Made by a program: the position numbers and the translations under genes. A stretch of 64,000 nucleotides of DNA. Source: Flavihumibacter cheonanensis (GTDB lineage: Bacteria > Bacteroidota > Bacteroidia > Chitinophagales > Chitinophagaceae). Below, piece by piece: positions 44,175 to 54,161 of the stretch; positions within the stretch are counted from its first letter, which is position 1; every line of letters starts with the position of its first letter. The notes below the pieces were generated by a model. That model saw only the letters and a program-made list of their open reading frames with translations. It was not told the DNA's origin and did not search any database. The DNA is taken from positions 1,674,001 through 1,738,000 of the forward strand of contig NZ_JAKRWF010000001.1 of NCBI RefSeq assembly GCF_022352215.1. Direction: 5' to 3'.

Positions 44175-45509
44175 CTACAGAGAAAAATCCTGAATAACAA
44201 GCACATTAACGAAACGTTCTTCAATCGAGAGCTCTAATCCTATAGAAGGCAAACAATATTGCAAAATTTCTATGGATGCATCAGGTGTACATGAAAGTTG
44301 AAAACTAACTCGTTCATCAACGCCTGTTTCATCTACAATAGGATACTTACCATATAATTGCCCTCTTCTCAAATCCTGAACTAAAGAAGCCTGTAAGGTA
44401 GTATTCCGAACTATATAGGAGTTATCAGTTACAATTACTTTCGGTGGCAAGCATGCATAAAAATTATCCATTACCTTACCGGGCTTTGTTCGTAGAACCA
44501 ATGCCTTCATCTTTCTCTTTTCAATGGTTGCTTTGTAAGGGAATTCCTGTTCCAAATCGGATCGCAATCGTTGTAGTATTTTTTTTGTGCTCAATCCTCT
44601 TTGGACAGCTTCGTAAGAAACAAGAAACCGCTTCTTCCAGGCATCCCTCAAATTTCCATCCTTTGGTAAAAAAAACCGACTGCTATCCCTCGTAGTTAGC
44701 TGTATCTGCGCAATGGGTAATAATTGTAGGAACCGAAGATCAAACCCAAATAACTCGTTTGAGTAGGCAATCGCATAAATTTTATAGAGCGGTTGGTTAA
44801 AAAATTGAAGCAGTAACTTACTGGAATCATCCGAAAGTGGTTTCAAAAAAAATCCATTTTTACTTGTTTGTTCATCCATCCCTTTAAAAAACAAGGAATA
44901 GGATTGTACATACGGATACAAGGCGGCTTGAACGGGAAAGCCAACTGGACTGCCAATACCCAGCGTATCATTATTCCGAGTTTCGGATAAATGAAGTGAT
45001 TCCCCGCGAAGAAAACTGAGCATGTGCTCAAAAGTGGCATTATACCCACCTGTAATATGACGCACTACAGAATTTTTATCCAGCCATACATGAAATGGTT
45101 CTGAAACATGAGGAAACAGTTGATTGAATGTTGAATCCTGATATATTATTCTTAGGTGTCGTGGCCAAAAACCAAAACGTTGTAAGGTCTTTTGTACCTC
45201 TTCTTTGGTATTTCGGGTAACTGAAATAATTTGTATGCTGTCACCAAATACCTGTTGCAAGCTGTCTAATCCTGGTAACGCTTTAATACAGGATGCACAC
45301 CAAACACTCCAAAAATCCAAAATAGTGGGTCGCCCTTCAAATGAAAACACTTCAGTAGTACTGTGGGATTCCATTGTTCGAAATCCAATAATCTTGATTT
45401 TGGGTAACACATCACCAATTTGTAAGGAATCCGTTTGTGCAAACAAATTACTCATAAGAAGCATTCCTATAATATATAGCATGCCCCTTCTGCTTATTAA
45501 CTGTATCAT
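44175..45509 (-). CDS. TlpA/redoxin-like protein in a SusCD operon
   Basis: 444 residues with a signal peptide (MLYIIGMLLMSNLFAQ). Residues 28-170 form a thioredoxin-like (TlpA/AhpC-TSA) domain with active site WCASC. The remaining 270 residues are of no recognised family. The SusD stop and this start share one base (TAATG), so translation is coupled. Proteins of this kind often accompany Chitinophagaceae SusC/SusD pairs, but the role is not known; it may work on disulphides in the periplasm. Confidence 0.8.
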   Translation of the reverse strand: MIQLISRRGMLYIIGMLLMSNLFAQTDSLQIGDVLPKIKIIGFRTMESHSTTEVFSFEGRPTILDFWSVWCASCIKALPGLDSLQQVFGDSIQIISVTRNTKEEVQKTLQRFGFWPRHLRIIYQDSTFNQLFPHVSEPFHVWLDKNSVVRHITGGYNATFEHMLSFLRGESLHLSETRNNDTLGIGSPVGFPVQAALYPYVQSYSLFFKGMDEQTSKNGFFLKPLSDDSSKLLLQFFNQPLYKIYAIAYSNELFGFDLRFLQLLPIAQIQLTTRDSSRFFLPKDGNLRDAWKKRFLVSYEAVQRGLSTKKILQRLRSDLEQEFPYKATIEKRKMKALVLRTKPGKVMDNFYACLPPKVIVTDNSYIVRNTTLQASLVQDLRRGQLYGKYPIVDETGVDERVSFQLSCTPDASIEILQYCLPSIGLELSIEERFVNVLVIQDFSL

Positions 45510-46906
45510 TAATAACCTTCGTTTTGAGTTAGGTTGGGATTAAGTTTCAATTCAGCGATGGGTATCGGCCAAAGCTGGTCAGTTGATTGCCAGGTAGCAG
45601 GTTTTAAGTTCGACATAACACCATCTACCCGTCCAGTCCGTTTCAAGTCAAACCAGCGATTGCCCCACTCACCAAACAATTCCCAACGTCGTTCATTAAA
45701 TACAGCCTCCAATAATTCTTCTGCTTCACCAGATTCAATAGCTGCTAATCCGGCTCGCACCCGAACAGCATTTAAATCTGCTAAGCCACCGGATAGATCA
45801 CCTAGGTGAATGGCTGCTTCAGCCCTTAACAACAACATGTCAGCATATCGTAATGGAGTATTGCATTCAAGTTCCGGATAGGTTCCGGTTCCCCCTCTGA
45901 CCTTAAATTTATACGGATAATACAAGGTAGCCCCTGCAAACTGCCGCTGTTTGATCCAGTGCTGCTTGCGTAAATCTCCTTCTTCGAAACTTGCCACCAA
46001 CCAGTTTGTTAGTAAATAAGTTGGAGTTGTTTGCTCATTTAGTGGAAGTATAATATTTCCTTCATACGTGTTTAATTGTTGCTGAACGGTGTACAATTGC
46101 CAGATAGCTTCTGGACTGTTTTTTAGAAAAACATCATCTAATTTGGGCATCAATTGGTAGCCCCCACTTGCTTCCAATTCAGTAACAAGCCGTTGAACAG
46201 TTTCCCAATCCTTTTCCAAGGCAGCCAATTTTACCAACAAGGCAATAGCGACACCTTTATTGACCCGCCCTTTTCCTCCAGAAACTTCCACCCCATCCAA
46301 CAACGCAATTGCTTCTTCTAGATCTTTTTTTATTTGTTCCAGTACAAGTCCATACGGGACGCGTCCTTCTGTTGCATTTTTAGCATATGAACTTGTAAGG
46401 CTAAGTGGAATAGCTCCGAAAAAACTACTGAGTAAATAATACTGAAATGCTCGGAGCACTTTCACTTCCCCAAGTAGTTTTCTTTTTGTTACCGAGGATA
46501 CATGTTCACTCTTTTCCAATTGTTCCATGCACATATTCGCAGCATGAATAAATCGATACGCTGGTTGCCAAAACAACACTTGTAAACTTCCATGATTTAA
46601 TTCAGAGAGCTCGTTGGTTGAAAATTCATCCATCAAACCCGGTGTGAAATAATAATACTCGTCCGCAGCCAATGCGCCATACAAGGAAACATACCCCGCC
46701 GTCAATTGATTCGGGCGGGTAACCATTTCACTGTAAATACCAGCAACAGCTGTTTCCGCAGATTGGTTATTGGAAAACAATCCTTGAGCAGTTTGTTGTT
46801 CAGGCGCAGGGGGAACTTCTAAAAAACGACGGCAACTGCAAAAATTGCATGCTACTAGGATCAAAAAAGACCAATAGAAGCTATTTGTATAGGTTTTAAC
46901 TTGCAT
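45509..46906 (-). CDS. SusD/RagB nutrient-binding outer-membrane lipoprotein
   Basis: 465 residues, lipoprotein signal ending near CNFCSCRRFLEVPP. The helical SusD fold is clear (FLEVPPAPEQQTAQGLFSNNQSAETAVAGIYSEM at the start, RYADMLLLRAEAAIHLGDLSGGLADLNAVRVRAGL, and the C-terminal WELFGEWGNRWFDLKRTGRVDGVM). It caps the SusC channel and binds the ligand at the surface. Ligand unknown. It starts 12 bases after SusC. Confidence 0.93.
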   Translation of the reverse strand: MQVKTYTNSFYWSFLILVACNFCSCRRFLEVPPAPEQQTAQGLFSNNQSAETAVAGIYSEMVTRPNQLTAGYVSLYGALAADEYYYFTPGLMDEFSTNELSELNHGSLQVLFWQPAYRFIHAANMCMEQLEKSEHVSSVTKRKLLGEVKVLRAFQYYLLSSFFGAIPLSLTSSYAKNATEGRVPYGLVLEQIKKDLEEAIALLDGVEVSGGKGRVNKGVAIALLVKLAALEKDWETVQRLVTELEASGGYQLMPKLDDVFLKNSPEAIWQLYTVQQQLNTYEGNIILPLNEQTTPTYLLTNWLVASFEEGDLRKQHWIKQRQFAGATLYYPYKFKVRGGTGTYPELECNTPLRYADMLLLRAEAAIHLGDLSGGLADLNAVRVRAGLAAIESGEAEELLEAVFNERRWELFGEWGNRWFDLKRTGRVDGVMSNLKPATWQSTDQLWPIPIAELKLNPNLTQNEGY

Positions 46907-46918
46907 TGATTTACGGAT

Positions 46919-49900
46919 TTAAAACGATGATTGAATACCTATGCTGATTACACGTAATGGAGGCAAAGTATTCCTGGATTGTGTTTCTGGATCACCACCC
47001 GCATAGGAAGTTATCGTTAGTACGTTTTGGGCCTGAATAAATAGTTTAAACATACTCATTCGAAGCTGCTGTACAATTCCTTTTGGCAATTGATAGGAAA
47101 GCTGAACATTTTTTAATCGAATAAATGAAGCATCTACAAAGGCTGCTGACGAGGTTGAGGCCGCAAATGCAGCAGTGTAGGCTGGACCAAATGACTGTTG
47201 CGAGAATCCTTGATAGGAAGCATTATCACCCGCCTTCTGCCAGCGATTCAACATTTCTTTTGGTACATTAGAACGTGTACCAGCAGGAGATCCGGTACTA
47301 AAAAATACATCGCGCCCTTGCTGTTGAACAAACTGTAAAAAAAGATCAAATTGCCAGCCGCCTTTGACTACACTATTCGACCAGCCTCCATATAATGTTG
47401 GATTAGTAGTCCCAAGCACTCGAAAATCTGTCACCCGATTGGGCGAACTGGTGGATGCCCCACTTGCTGAAGTGAAGGAATACAAGCCGGTTTGTGGATT
47501 CAATCCTTCAAAAGGGTAGCCCCAAAATAAATTCAGCGGTTGGCCAATCTGATAGGTTTGTGCATAACTACTAGTCTCCAATCCGGGAAATTCAACAAGT
47601 TCATTTAGAGGGATTGTAAGGTTGAACTGGGATGTCCATTTCCACTTATTTGTAGATTTATTATTGTACGTAAAATCAAACTCCCATCCCTTATTCACCA
47701 CTACACCTGGGAAATTCATCAACACATTAGTAAATCCAGTTTGCGAAGGCAAATTATAAAAGACGATCTGGTTGCTGCTTTTGCTATGAAACCAAGTAGT
47801 GTTAAACTGCAGCCGATCCTGCCAAAAGCGTAGTTCAAGCCCAACATCCAATTTGCGGATCTGCTCCCACCGATAATCAGGGTTAAACAATCGAGTGGGA
47901 CGAAAACCAGCTACCCCACCATAAGGAAAGGTAGTTGGCACCCAGGTGTCCAGGTATTGGTAATTACCAATTTGGTCATTACCGGTAGTTCCCCAGCTGG
48001 ATCGAATCTTTCCGAAGGATAAGAACGGCACTACCTTTTCCATGCCTTTAAGCTGGTGAAACAACCAGCCCCCTCCTATGGCACCAAAATTAGCCATTCG
48101 ATTCGCAGGACCGAATCGGGATGAACCATCCCTCCTACCTGACAGCGTCAATAAAAGAGACTTCCGATAATCATAATTGATCCGGGCAAAATGTCCACCA
48201 TACCGGTAAGTGCTACCTCCAACCTGTGTTACAATATTGGTGGCTCCGGCAGTACCTTCTAATACATTATCATTCGGATAACCAGAAGCATCAATGGTCT
48301 GTAATTGATTTCTACTGTCTTGATAACTGCCGCCGACTAGGATTCCAATGCGATGATTACCCCAAGTTGTTCGATATTCCGCCTGAGGTTCAATAATCCA
48401 GGTTTGCGTTCGGTTATTGGCAAAGTTAGAGCGGGCGTTTGCAAATTGCGGGTTCTGCGCTGCTTTCGGATAACGACTATTTTCCGATAATTGAAGCGTA
48501 TTAAATCCGGAAGAGAGTTTCAACTCAAAGCCTTTGAATACTCTATAAGACAATACACTGTTGGTAGTGAATCTATCCATCCGTCCCCTGAACTGCTCCT
48601 TTAAAAAACGGAACGGATTTGGAAATCCAATGCCCCCTTTTTCCCATACAAGGTTACCGTTCTCATCGAATAAATCAGGTAAATTAGGAGGCAAACTCAA
48701 GGAATTCGTCAGATCGGTGTTGACCAATCGGCTATCCTCCGCACTGTAGGAAGAGGTAAGTGAAAAATGCAGACGGTTGTCTTTACTTTGATGATCTACC
48801 TGAAACCGACCCGAATAGCGGGAAGTACCTAACTCCGTTGGAAAAACGGTCGTTTCTTTATAGTAATTCGTACTAAAGGAAAATCGTGTCCATTGACTGC
48901 CACCTGACAACCCCAACTGGCCTTGCCAGGTAGATGCTGTATTGCCAACTAAAACTTTGCTCCAGTCGGTATACGCGGTAGAATCCCAAAGCAGTAAATC
49001 AGGCGCATTAGCCAGCGTGGGAACCACATTGTCATTTGCGAATGCTTCCTTTCGCATAGAAAGGTATTGCTGCATTGATAAAAAAGTAGGTACCCGTGTT
49101 ACACGTCCCCAATTGGTATTTATTTGAACGTCCACTTGTGTAGTTCCTGAAGTCCCCTTTTTGGTAGTTATTAAAATAACGCCATTGGCTCCCCGAGAAC
49201 CATAAATTGCCGTGGCATCTGCGTCTTTTAGAATCTCAATGCTTTCAATATCTAACGGATTGAGGGTATTCAAGGGATGGTTGGCGTTGATAAAATTGCG
49301 TTGATTCAATTGATTAATAGGAAAGGGAACTCCATCAATGACAACTAACGGTTCATTCCCCTGCTGGATAGAATTGCGTCCTCTTATGAGTATATTAAAT
49401 GCTGACCCCGGTAGGCCATTTCGCTGGGTAATAAAAAGACCAGGTGCTCTGCCCTGCAACGCTGCTAGCGGATTAGAAACGGGCTGTTTTTCAATAACCT
49501 GACCACTCACCTTACTGATCGATCCAGTGGAAAATCGACGCGTTGTTTTTCCATATCCAATAACAATGGATTCATCTAAGTCACTTTGCGCAATGGATAA
49601 CGTAATAAGCAATGGGTCATAGGATCGAACCAACACTTCTGCTGCTGTATAACCAATCGAAGAAATCTGTAGCCGTACCGGTATGGATATATCTTCTAAA
49701 CTAAAATCTCCGGAGCTACTACTCGCCATCAGGCGCGGTCCTCCTTTTATACCAATGGTGGCACCAGCAATTGGACGACCAGTAGCATCCACAATACGAC
49801 CCCTAATAAGAGTAGGAAGCGTATCGACGACTGGAATGACACCTTCTCGTTTCCGCACGTAAATCACCTCTTCCTGTAATAAATAGATAAGTGGCTGGTT

Positions 49901-50212
49901 CGCAAAACATAAGTCTAATACTTCACGAACGGGTTGGTTGCGAACAGCTAGATCTACCGGTTTTGCTTGCTTTACATCCTCGCTTTTGTAATAGAAAAAA
50001 AGGCCTGTTTGTTGGTGAATGGCTTCAAATATTTCTTCCAGGGAAGCCTGTTTTTTTGAATAGGTAACTGTCTGCCCGAAGCTATGAGCAGACACATGCA
50101 GACAAGCTGCCACCAATAGTAGGATGGTTAGTTTGATCATAAGAAAGGTTTGATGCAGTTCGGCTGTCCGCCTACCAACGGACATAGATTTCCCAATAGC
50201 AGTTAATTGCAT
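46919..50212 (-). CDS. SusC/RagA TonB-linked outer-membrane channel with STN domain
   Basis: 1097 residues. A signal peptide is followed by an STN domain (about 45-110, VTYSKKQASLEEIFEAIHQQTGL), the mark of receptors controlled through a FecIR signalling pair. Then come a carboxypeptidase-regulatory-like domain (RGRIVDATGRPIAGATIGIKG), a plug (GLFITQRNGLPGSAFNILIRGRNSI, DADATAIYGSRGANGVILITTKKG) and a 22-strand barrel. It imports a glycan, peptide or metal complex. The STN domain fits regulation by the sigma/FecR pair upstream. An internal ATG at 50140 is another possible start. Confidence 0.95.
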   Translation of the reverse strand: MQLTAIGKSMSVGRRTAELHQTFLMIKLTILLLVAACLHVSAHSFGQTVTYSKKQASLEEIFEAIHQQTGLFFYYKSEDVKQAKPVDLAVRNQPVREVLDLCFANQPLIYLLQEEVIYVRKREGVIPVVDTLPTLIRGRIVDATGRPIAGATIGIKGGPRLMASSSSGDFSLEDISIPVRLQISSIGYTAAEVLVRSYDPLLITLSIAQSDLDESIVIGYGKTTRRFSTGSISKVSGQVIEKQPVSNPLAALQGRAPGLFITQRNGLPGSAFNILIRGRNSIQQGNEPLVVIDGVPFPINQLNQRNFINANHPLNTLNPLDIESIEILKDADATAIYGSRGANGVILITTKKGTSGTTQVDVQINTNWGRVTRVPTFLSMQQYLSMRKEAFANDNVVPTLANAPDLLLWDSTAYTDWSKVLVGNTASTWQGQLGLSGGSQWTRFSFSTNYYKETTVFPTELGTSRYSGRFQVDHQSKDNRLHFSLTSSYSAEDSRLVNTDLTNSLSLPPNLPDLFDENGNLVWEKGGIGFPNPFRFLKEQFRGRMDRFTTNSVLSYRVFKGFELKLSSGFNTLQLSENSRYPKAAQNPQFANARSNFANNRTQTWIIEPQAEYRTTWGNHRIGILVGGSYQDSRNQLQTIDASGYPNDNVLEGTAGATNIVTQVGGSTYRYGGHFARINYDYRKSLLLTLSGRRDGSSRFGPANRMANFGAIGGGWLFHQLKGMEKVVPFLSFGKIRSSWGTTGNDQIGNYQYLDTWVPTTFPYGGVAGFRPTRLFNPDYRWEQIRKLDVGLELRFWQDRLQFNTTWFHSKSSNQIVFYNLPSQTGFTNVLMNFPGVVVNKGWEFDFTYNNKSTNKWKWTSQFNLTIPLNELVEFPGLETSSYAQTYQIGQPLNLFWGYPFEGLNPQTGLYSFTSASGASTSSPNRVTDFRVLGTTNPTLYGGWSNSVVKGGWQFDLFLQFVQQQGRDVFFSTGSPAGTRSNVPKEMLNRWQKAGDNASYQGFSQQSFGPAYTAAFAASTSSAAFVDASFIRLKNVQLSYQLPKGIVQQLRMSMFKLFIQAQNVLTITSYAGGDPETQSRNTLPPLRVISIGIQSSF

Positions 50213-50389
50213 ACATTTGATTAAGGGTTAACAATAGCTTTCCGTCAAAGTGAGTGGATGTTAATCCGGTAGCCGGATCCTGTTGCAACCAGGAGCCGGC
50301 TTTTTTCAAGAGTCCGCCATTTCGGACACTTGAATAGAACATTTGTTTTACAAGTGATTACTGTATGTTGATGAGCCTATGTTGGTTTT

Positions 50390-51565
50390 TCATTCTGTTA
50401 TCGTTAGCACCCTTCCCTTCAACCGAAAATGCACCCCGCCACCTTTTTCCAAAATGCTTAATAACTCTTCGAGTGGAAGGTTGGTAGGCAGTACACCGGT
50501 AAAACGGGTCGATACATTGCCTTCAAATTGTACGGAAATCGCATACCAGCGTACCAGTGTTTTAAAGATGGTTTCAAAACTTGCTTCCCGGAACCAAATC
50601 TTTTGTTCCTTCCAGGCCAGTACCTGTTGCAGCTTTTCCTTACTGGGCTGAATTCGCTGGTTCTCCCCTATCGCAAGCACCTGACCAGGTTGCATGACAT
50701 GATTTTCTTCCTTAGCCTGAAGCATAATCTTGCCTTCCTCCAGACCAGTTAGCATTACAGGATCAGCAGCATAAGCACTGACCACAAAACGGGTTCCCGT
50801 TACGGTAACAGCACCTCGCTCCGTACGAACAATAAACGGATGTTGTGCATCCGCCTTCACCTCGAAATACCCCTCTCCACTTAATTCCACTTCGCGTTTG
50901 TCCCCGGAAAAAAACACTGGGTAACGCAATTGTGATACCGCATTTAACCATACCTGACTACCATCACTCAATACTACCTTGTACTGTTTTCCAATCGGTA
51001 TGCGCAGGATATTGTACTGATTACTTTCGCTTTTGGCCGTAGTTATATAAGTCAACTGATCTGCCTGCTGGCGCGCTACTACCTGGCCCTCTTCTGTAAG
51101 GGTAGATTGCCTTCCAGCAACCAGTACGACCCGTACCCCATTACTTGATTCCACCGTTACCAAGGAGTCCGGGTGGCCCGGAGTGATTGGTAGTACTGGA
51201 TTTGCTTCTGCCATACGTGGTGGTTCATCCGTGGTACGATTGGTCCACCAATACCAACCGCTCAGTACCACCAATAAGCCACCTACCAATGCTGCCACAC
51301 GTAGCCAGGAACGCAGTCGTACTACCGGTTGCTCCTGCTTTCGCAGTCGCTCTCGAAGCAATAAAAGGGCTGGATCTGTATTGATATCAGCATACTTTTC
51401 CATTTCTTTTTCCCATGCCGCGGAATTACTTAAGTCATCAAACAACTGCTGGTTCCCGGGAGATTTGGCTAGCCATGCTTGCAAGCGATCCAGTTCACCC
51501 GCCGTCAGTTCCGCACGTTGGTAATATTTATACAATAAAGGCAATATCGTAGCATCCATAGTCAT
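50390..51565 (-). CDS. FecR-family anti-sigma factor
   Basis: 391 residues. The N-terminal helical sigma-binding domain (YYQRAELTAGELDRLQAWLAKSPGNQQLFDDLSN) lies before one membrane helix (VAALVGGLLVVLSGWYWW, about 88-106). The periplasmic FecR domain (SEGYFEVKADAQHPFIVRTERGAVTVTGTRFVVSAYA) and a C-terminal secretin-like fold (FEGNVSTRFTGVLPTNLPLEELLSILEKGG) follow. It inhibits the upstream sigma factor until SusC signals ligand binding. Confidence 0.92.
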   Translation of the reverse strand: MTMDATILPLLYKYYQRAELTAGELDRLQAWLAKSPGNQQLFDDLSNSAAWEKEMEKYADINTDPALLLLRERLRKQEQPVVRLRSWLRVAALVGGLLVVLSGWYWWTNRTTDEPPRMAEANPVLPITPGHPDSLVTVESSNGVRVVLVAGRQSTLTEEGQVVARQQADQLTYITTAKSESNQYNILRIPIGKQYKVVLSDGSQVWLNAVSQLRYPVFFSGDKREVELSGEGYFEVKADAQHPFIVRTERGAVTVTGTRFVVSAYAADPVMLTGLEEGKIMLQAKEENHVMQPGQVLAIGENQRIQPSKEKLQQVLAWKEQKIWFREASFETIFKTLVRWYAISVQFEGNVSTRFTGVLPTNLPLEELLSILEKGGGVHFRLKGRVLTITE

Positions 51566-51830
51566 GGGCGATAGTTGGATCGGTTTTATACTCTTTTAAT
51601 TGAATTAAGTACCTGCTTGGTGAATTGGGAGGAAAAAATTTATTCGACGTTCAGTTGATTCATCTTTAGAAATATAACAAAAAAAAGCAATTCTGCAAAG
51701 GTGATACGAGCCATAAATTTTAGTGGCAACATCCTTGCGTCGCAATCCGTTTATTCGGTTGCACTACTATGGAACGAGGGAGTAATAAAAATGATGGAGA
51801 AGAGTAAAAATTTTACTGCATGCATGCTAT

Positions 51831-52439
51831 TTAGTAGGGTATTATCCAGCCGACCAACAAACAAATTAGATACGACCATTTCGTGAAGCCCTTTTTAGCC
51901 AGTGCTGCTCGCATGCGTTTTAAAGCTGCTTTTTTATGGGTCTGTACCGTATTCACAGAAACGGCTAATTCCTGAGCAATGGCGGGTGCCAGCATCCCTT
52001 CCAGGTACGCCAGCGTAAATACCTTTTTCATTTGTTCAGGCATTTGCTGGGTTTCCAAATAGATCGCCTGCAGTAACCGCGAACGCATTTCTTCACAAAT
52101 CGGATCCACTGCCTGATTTTCTAAATAGCCGAATTCAACAAGTACTTCTTTTCGCTTTTTTTCTTCATTGAGGTATTGAAAACATAGGTTACGAGCTATA
52201 GTATACAGGTAGCCAATCAACCCTTGCATGGTTTCCAGTTGGGTGCGTTTGTTCCATAGACGCAAAAAAGATTCTGCTACGATTTCATCGGCGATGGCTT
52301 CGTCCTGTACTATTTTAAAAGCAAAAAGAAGAATGGCGCGGGAATGAAGTTCATACACGACTTCCAATGCCGCCTCCTTTCCGTTCCGGAAATCCGAGAC
52401 GAGGGCTTCGGGAGAGTGGTATGGTAGCTCATTTCGCAT
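51831..52439 (-). CDS. ECF-type RNA polymerase sigma-70 factor
   Basis: 202 residues from ATG 52439. Region 2 (ALEVVYELHSRAILLFAFKIVQDEAIADEIVAESFLRLWNKR) and region 4 (QMKKVFTLAYLEGMLAPAIAQELAVSVNTVQTHKKAALKRMR) are clear. A longer frame to 52610 adds an Arg-rich stretch unlike sigma factors. The C-terminus has a short hydrophobic tail (WSYLICLLVGWIIPY) that looks like a membrane anchor and is unusual. It pairs with the FecR gene downstream. Confidence 0.88.
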   Translation of the reverse strand: MRNELPYHSPEALVSDFRNGKEAALEVVYELHSRAILLFAFKIVQDEAIADEIVAESFLRLWNKRTQLETMQGLIGYLYTIARNLCFQYLNEEKKRKEVLVEFGYLENQAVDPICEEMRSRLLQAIYLETQQMPEQMKKVFTLAYLEGMLAPAIAQELAVSVNTVQTHKKAALKRMRAALAKKGFTKWSYLICLLVGWIIPY

Positions 52440-52744
52440 TAGAATTAATGAAATGCGAGATTCCCTAAGAAGCAAAAAGGGTTGGAACCTACCATGCTTT
52501 GCCCGCAGAGGTCGTAGGAGACCTACTATCTTTCGATAGCCAAGGACGCAAAAACAATAAGTAGGCCCAACCCTATATTGCCTATAGAGTTTGGGCGCCA
52601 TACTTATCATCTCGCTCCTTGAAATTTCCTACGTTTCTGCGGACGAGAGACTCGCAAGCGAATCCACTTATGAGCTAGATTCGCAAATTAAGTTGAATGC
52701 CTTAATTCAACAAAAAGGCACTTGTAAATATAATAATTTTTCAG
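52440..52744. other. gap before the XRE-like gene
   Basis: About 300 bases without a gene. It holds a short hairpin with arms GTTGAAT (52692) and ATTCAAC (52705). Farther upstream nothing clear was found. The region must hold the sigma promoter on the minus strand. Confidence 0.4.
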
Positions 52745-52768
52745 ATAGGTACGGTACTCCGTACCTAT
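52745..52768 (+). promoter_or_regulatory. palindromic operator, arms of 10 bp
   Basis: ATAGGTACGG (52745-52754) and its perfect complement CCGTACCTAT (52759-52768) are separated by 4 bases. It lies 29 bases upstream of the XRE-like gene and is a likely binding site of a dimeric regulator, probably the gene product itself. Confidence 0.65.
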
Positions 52769-52797
52769 AAAATTTCTTTTAAGGTGTTCCTTTCGAG

Positions 52798-53127
52798 ATG
52801 GTAAAATCAAAGGAAGATCTTGAAATCCAAATGAAATATGCTATAGCATTCAGAAAACTAATGAATGAGCATAGAAAGAAGTGGATAGAAGGAGATCAGA
52901 GTACATCCGTCATAAACAGTTATAACAAACTGTATCTCGAAGCTGAACTCAGAAAAGCAACTTTAATTGATATTTTTTGGGGCAAATCAAATCCCTCAGC
53001 CATTACGATATCCAAAATAATTTCCGCTTTGGGTAAGACACATAAAGAATTTGGGGAACTTCTGGATGGAATCACCGAAGACGATTTAGTTAAATTCAAA
53101 AAACTACTAGCTAAAAAGCAGAAATAG
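52798..53127 (+). CDS. XRE-like helix-turn-helix protein
   Basis: 109 residues. The central region (YNKLYLEAELRKATLIDIFWGKSNPSAITISKIISALGKTHKEFGELLDG) has the five-helix pattern of a Cro/CI-type DNA-binding domain. No other domain is present. A strong palindrome immediately upstream suggests that it controls itself. It stands alone between gene groups. Its targets may be the lipoprotein genes downstream, but these are on the other strand. Confidence 0.65.
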   Translation: MVKSKEDLEIQMKYAIAFRKLMNEHRKKWIEGDQSTSVINSYNKLYLEAELRKATLIDIFWGKSNPSAITISKIISALGKTHKEFGELLDGITEDDLVKFKKLLAKKQK

Positions 53128-53295
53128 GATCATTTACATCCGTAAGTCCTTAATCAATTACCATATAATTCCAATTCCTGTTTTTTTTGTGAATATTCAT
53201 TGCATTGGCTCTGTAAAGGGATAATTGTTTTATGGTCTTGCAAATCACCTAATACCCTTCGTAAAGATTAAATGGATTGCCTATAAAAAACAATC

Positions 53296-53913
53296 CTATT
53301 TTACAACGAAATAAAAATCACCACCTGGAATATCTTCATCAGCATGCCCAACAAGGTATCGATTGTGAGAAGTTTCTTTAAGGATGATATTAAAATTTGC
53401 TTTTATGCAAGGTTCGTTTTTTCTATAAGTATTACTAGAATTACTAAATACGAACCTATATAAACCTTTTTCTTTTGGAATTAGAATAAGCTTAAACAAA
53501 TACCGGCTATTTTTCTCAGGAAAAAGAAATTCTTTAAACAACAATTCATTAACACTTGATGTCGCTTTCCCTTCAATCAATTTAAAATTAAATGATTGAA
53601 CAGCATCAAACCAAAACTGAGCTAATGAATCAAACCGCTGAAAACCTATCGCACTTCCTAAATTTCCAGCATTATTAAAATTTATGTTTTGGCTTGTGTT
53701 TAAATCTACGAAGTTGATAGATTCATTTATCTCTAACACTAATGAGTCGCCAGTTGAAAGATAATCATTATCTGGGGTAACTTTTGCGGGCAAATCAAAT
53801 CGATACTTTACCTGAGTACAATCTAATCCGGATTTATTACATGTAGCATTTATAGTTGCAATTCCTATAAAAATTACGATAGTACAATAAATGAATCGAT
53901 AATTAGTAGCCAT
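53296..53913 (-). CDS. exported protein, paralogue of 54162
   Basis: 205 residues with a signal-like start (FIYCTIVIFIGIATINATCNKSGLDC). Conserved beta-rich mature part: YRFDLPAKVTPDNDYLSTGDSLVLEINESINFVD and LFKLILIPKEKGLYRFVFSNSSNTYRKNEPC, with the C-terminal GGDFYFVVK. It is the same length as its neighbour and about half identical. I do not recognise the family. Its start overlaps a dead copy of the large gene's end by 11 bases, exactly as the intact pair does. Confidence 0.7.
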   Translation of the reverse strand: MATNYRFIYCTIVIFIGIATINATCNKSGLDCTQVKYRFDLPAKVTPDNDYLSTGDSLVLEINESINFVDLNTSQNINFNNAGNLGSAIGFQRFDSLAQFWFDAVQSFNFKLIEGKATSSVNELLFKEFLFPEKNSRYLFKLILIPKEKGLYRFVFSNSSNTYRKNEPCIKANFNIILKETSHNRYLVGHADEDIPGGDFYFVVK

Positions 53914-54130
53914 AAAAGGTAAAGATAGTATTCACACCGGTAGATTGATTTTTACCATTTTCCTTTAGAAGTCGGAGTTTGAAACTTTGCATACCACTAA
54001 AATCAGAATCCAATTCATTGAAAAGTTGCTAAAAAGTATACCCGGAAACAATATCATTGGTATAACTCACCGGGATGCGATAAGTAAAGGCTTATGGTGA
54101 ACCGGAATCATAAAGTCAAAAATAACTTCC
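53903..54130 (-). pseudogene. relic of the 3' end of the large lipoprotein gene (second copy)
   Basis: On the minus strand this reads VSYTNDIVSGYTF, a stop, then QLFNELDSDFSGMQSFKLRL and LKENGKNQSTGVNTIFTFYGY, stop. This matches the intact gene's DNVAGYTFQQLFNSLDSDVSSIQ and VNTIFTFYGY. The reading frame has at least two stop codons and the 5' part is missing. The 11-base overlap with the start of the next small gene is kept, which shows that the whole pair was once duplicated. Confidence 0.8.
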
Positions 54131-54161
54131 GAATCTAACGAAGTATCTGAAATTGGATCAA

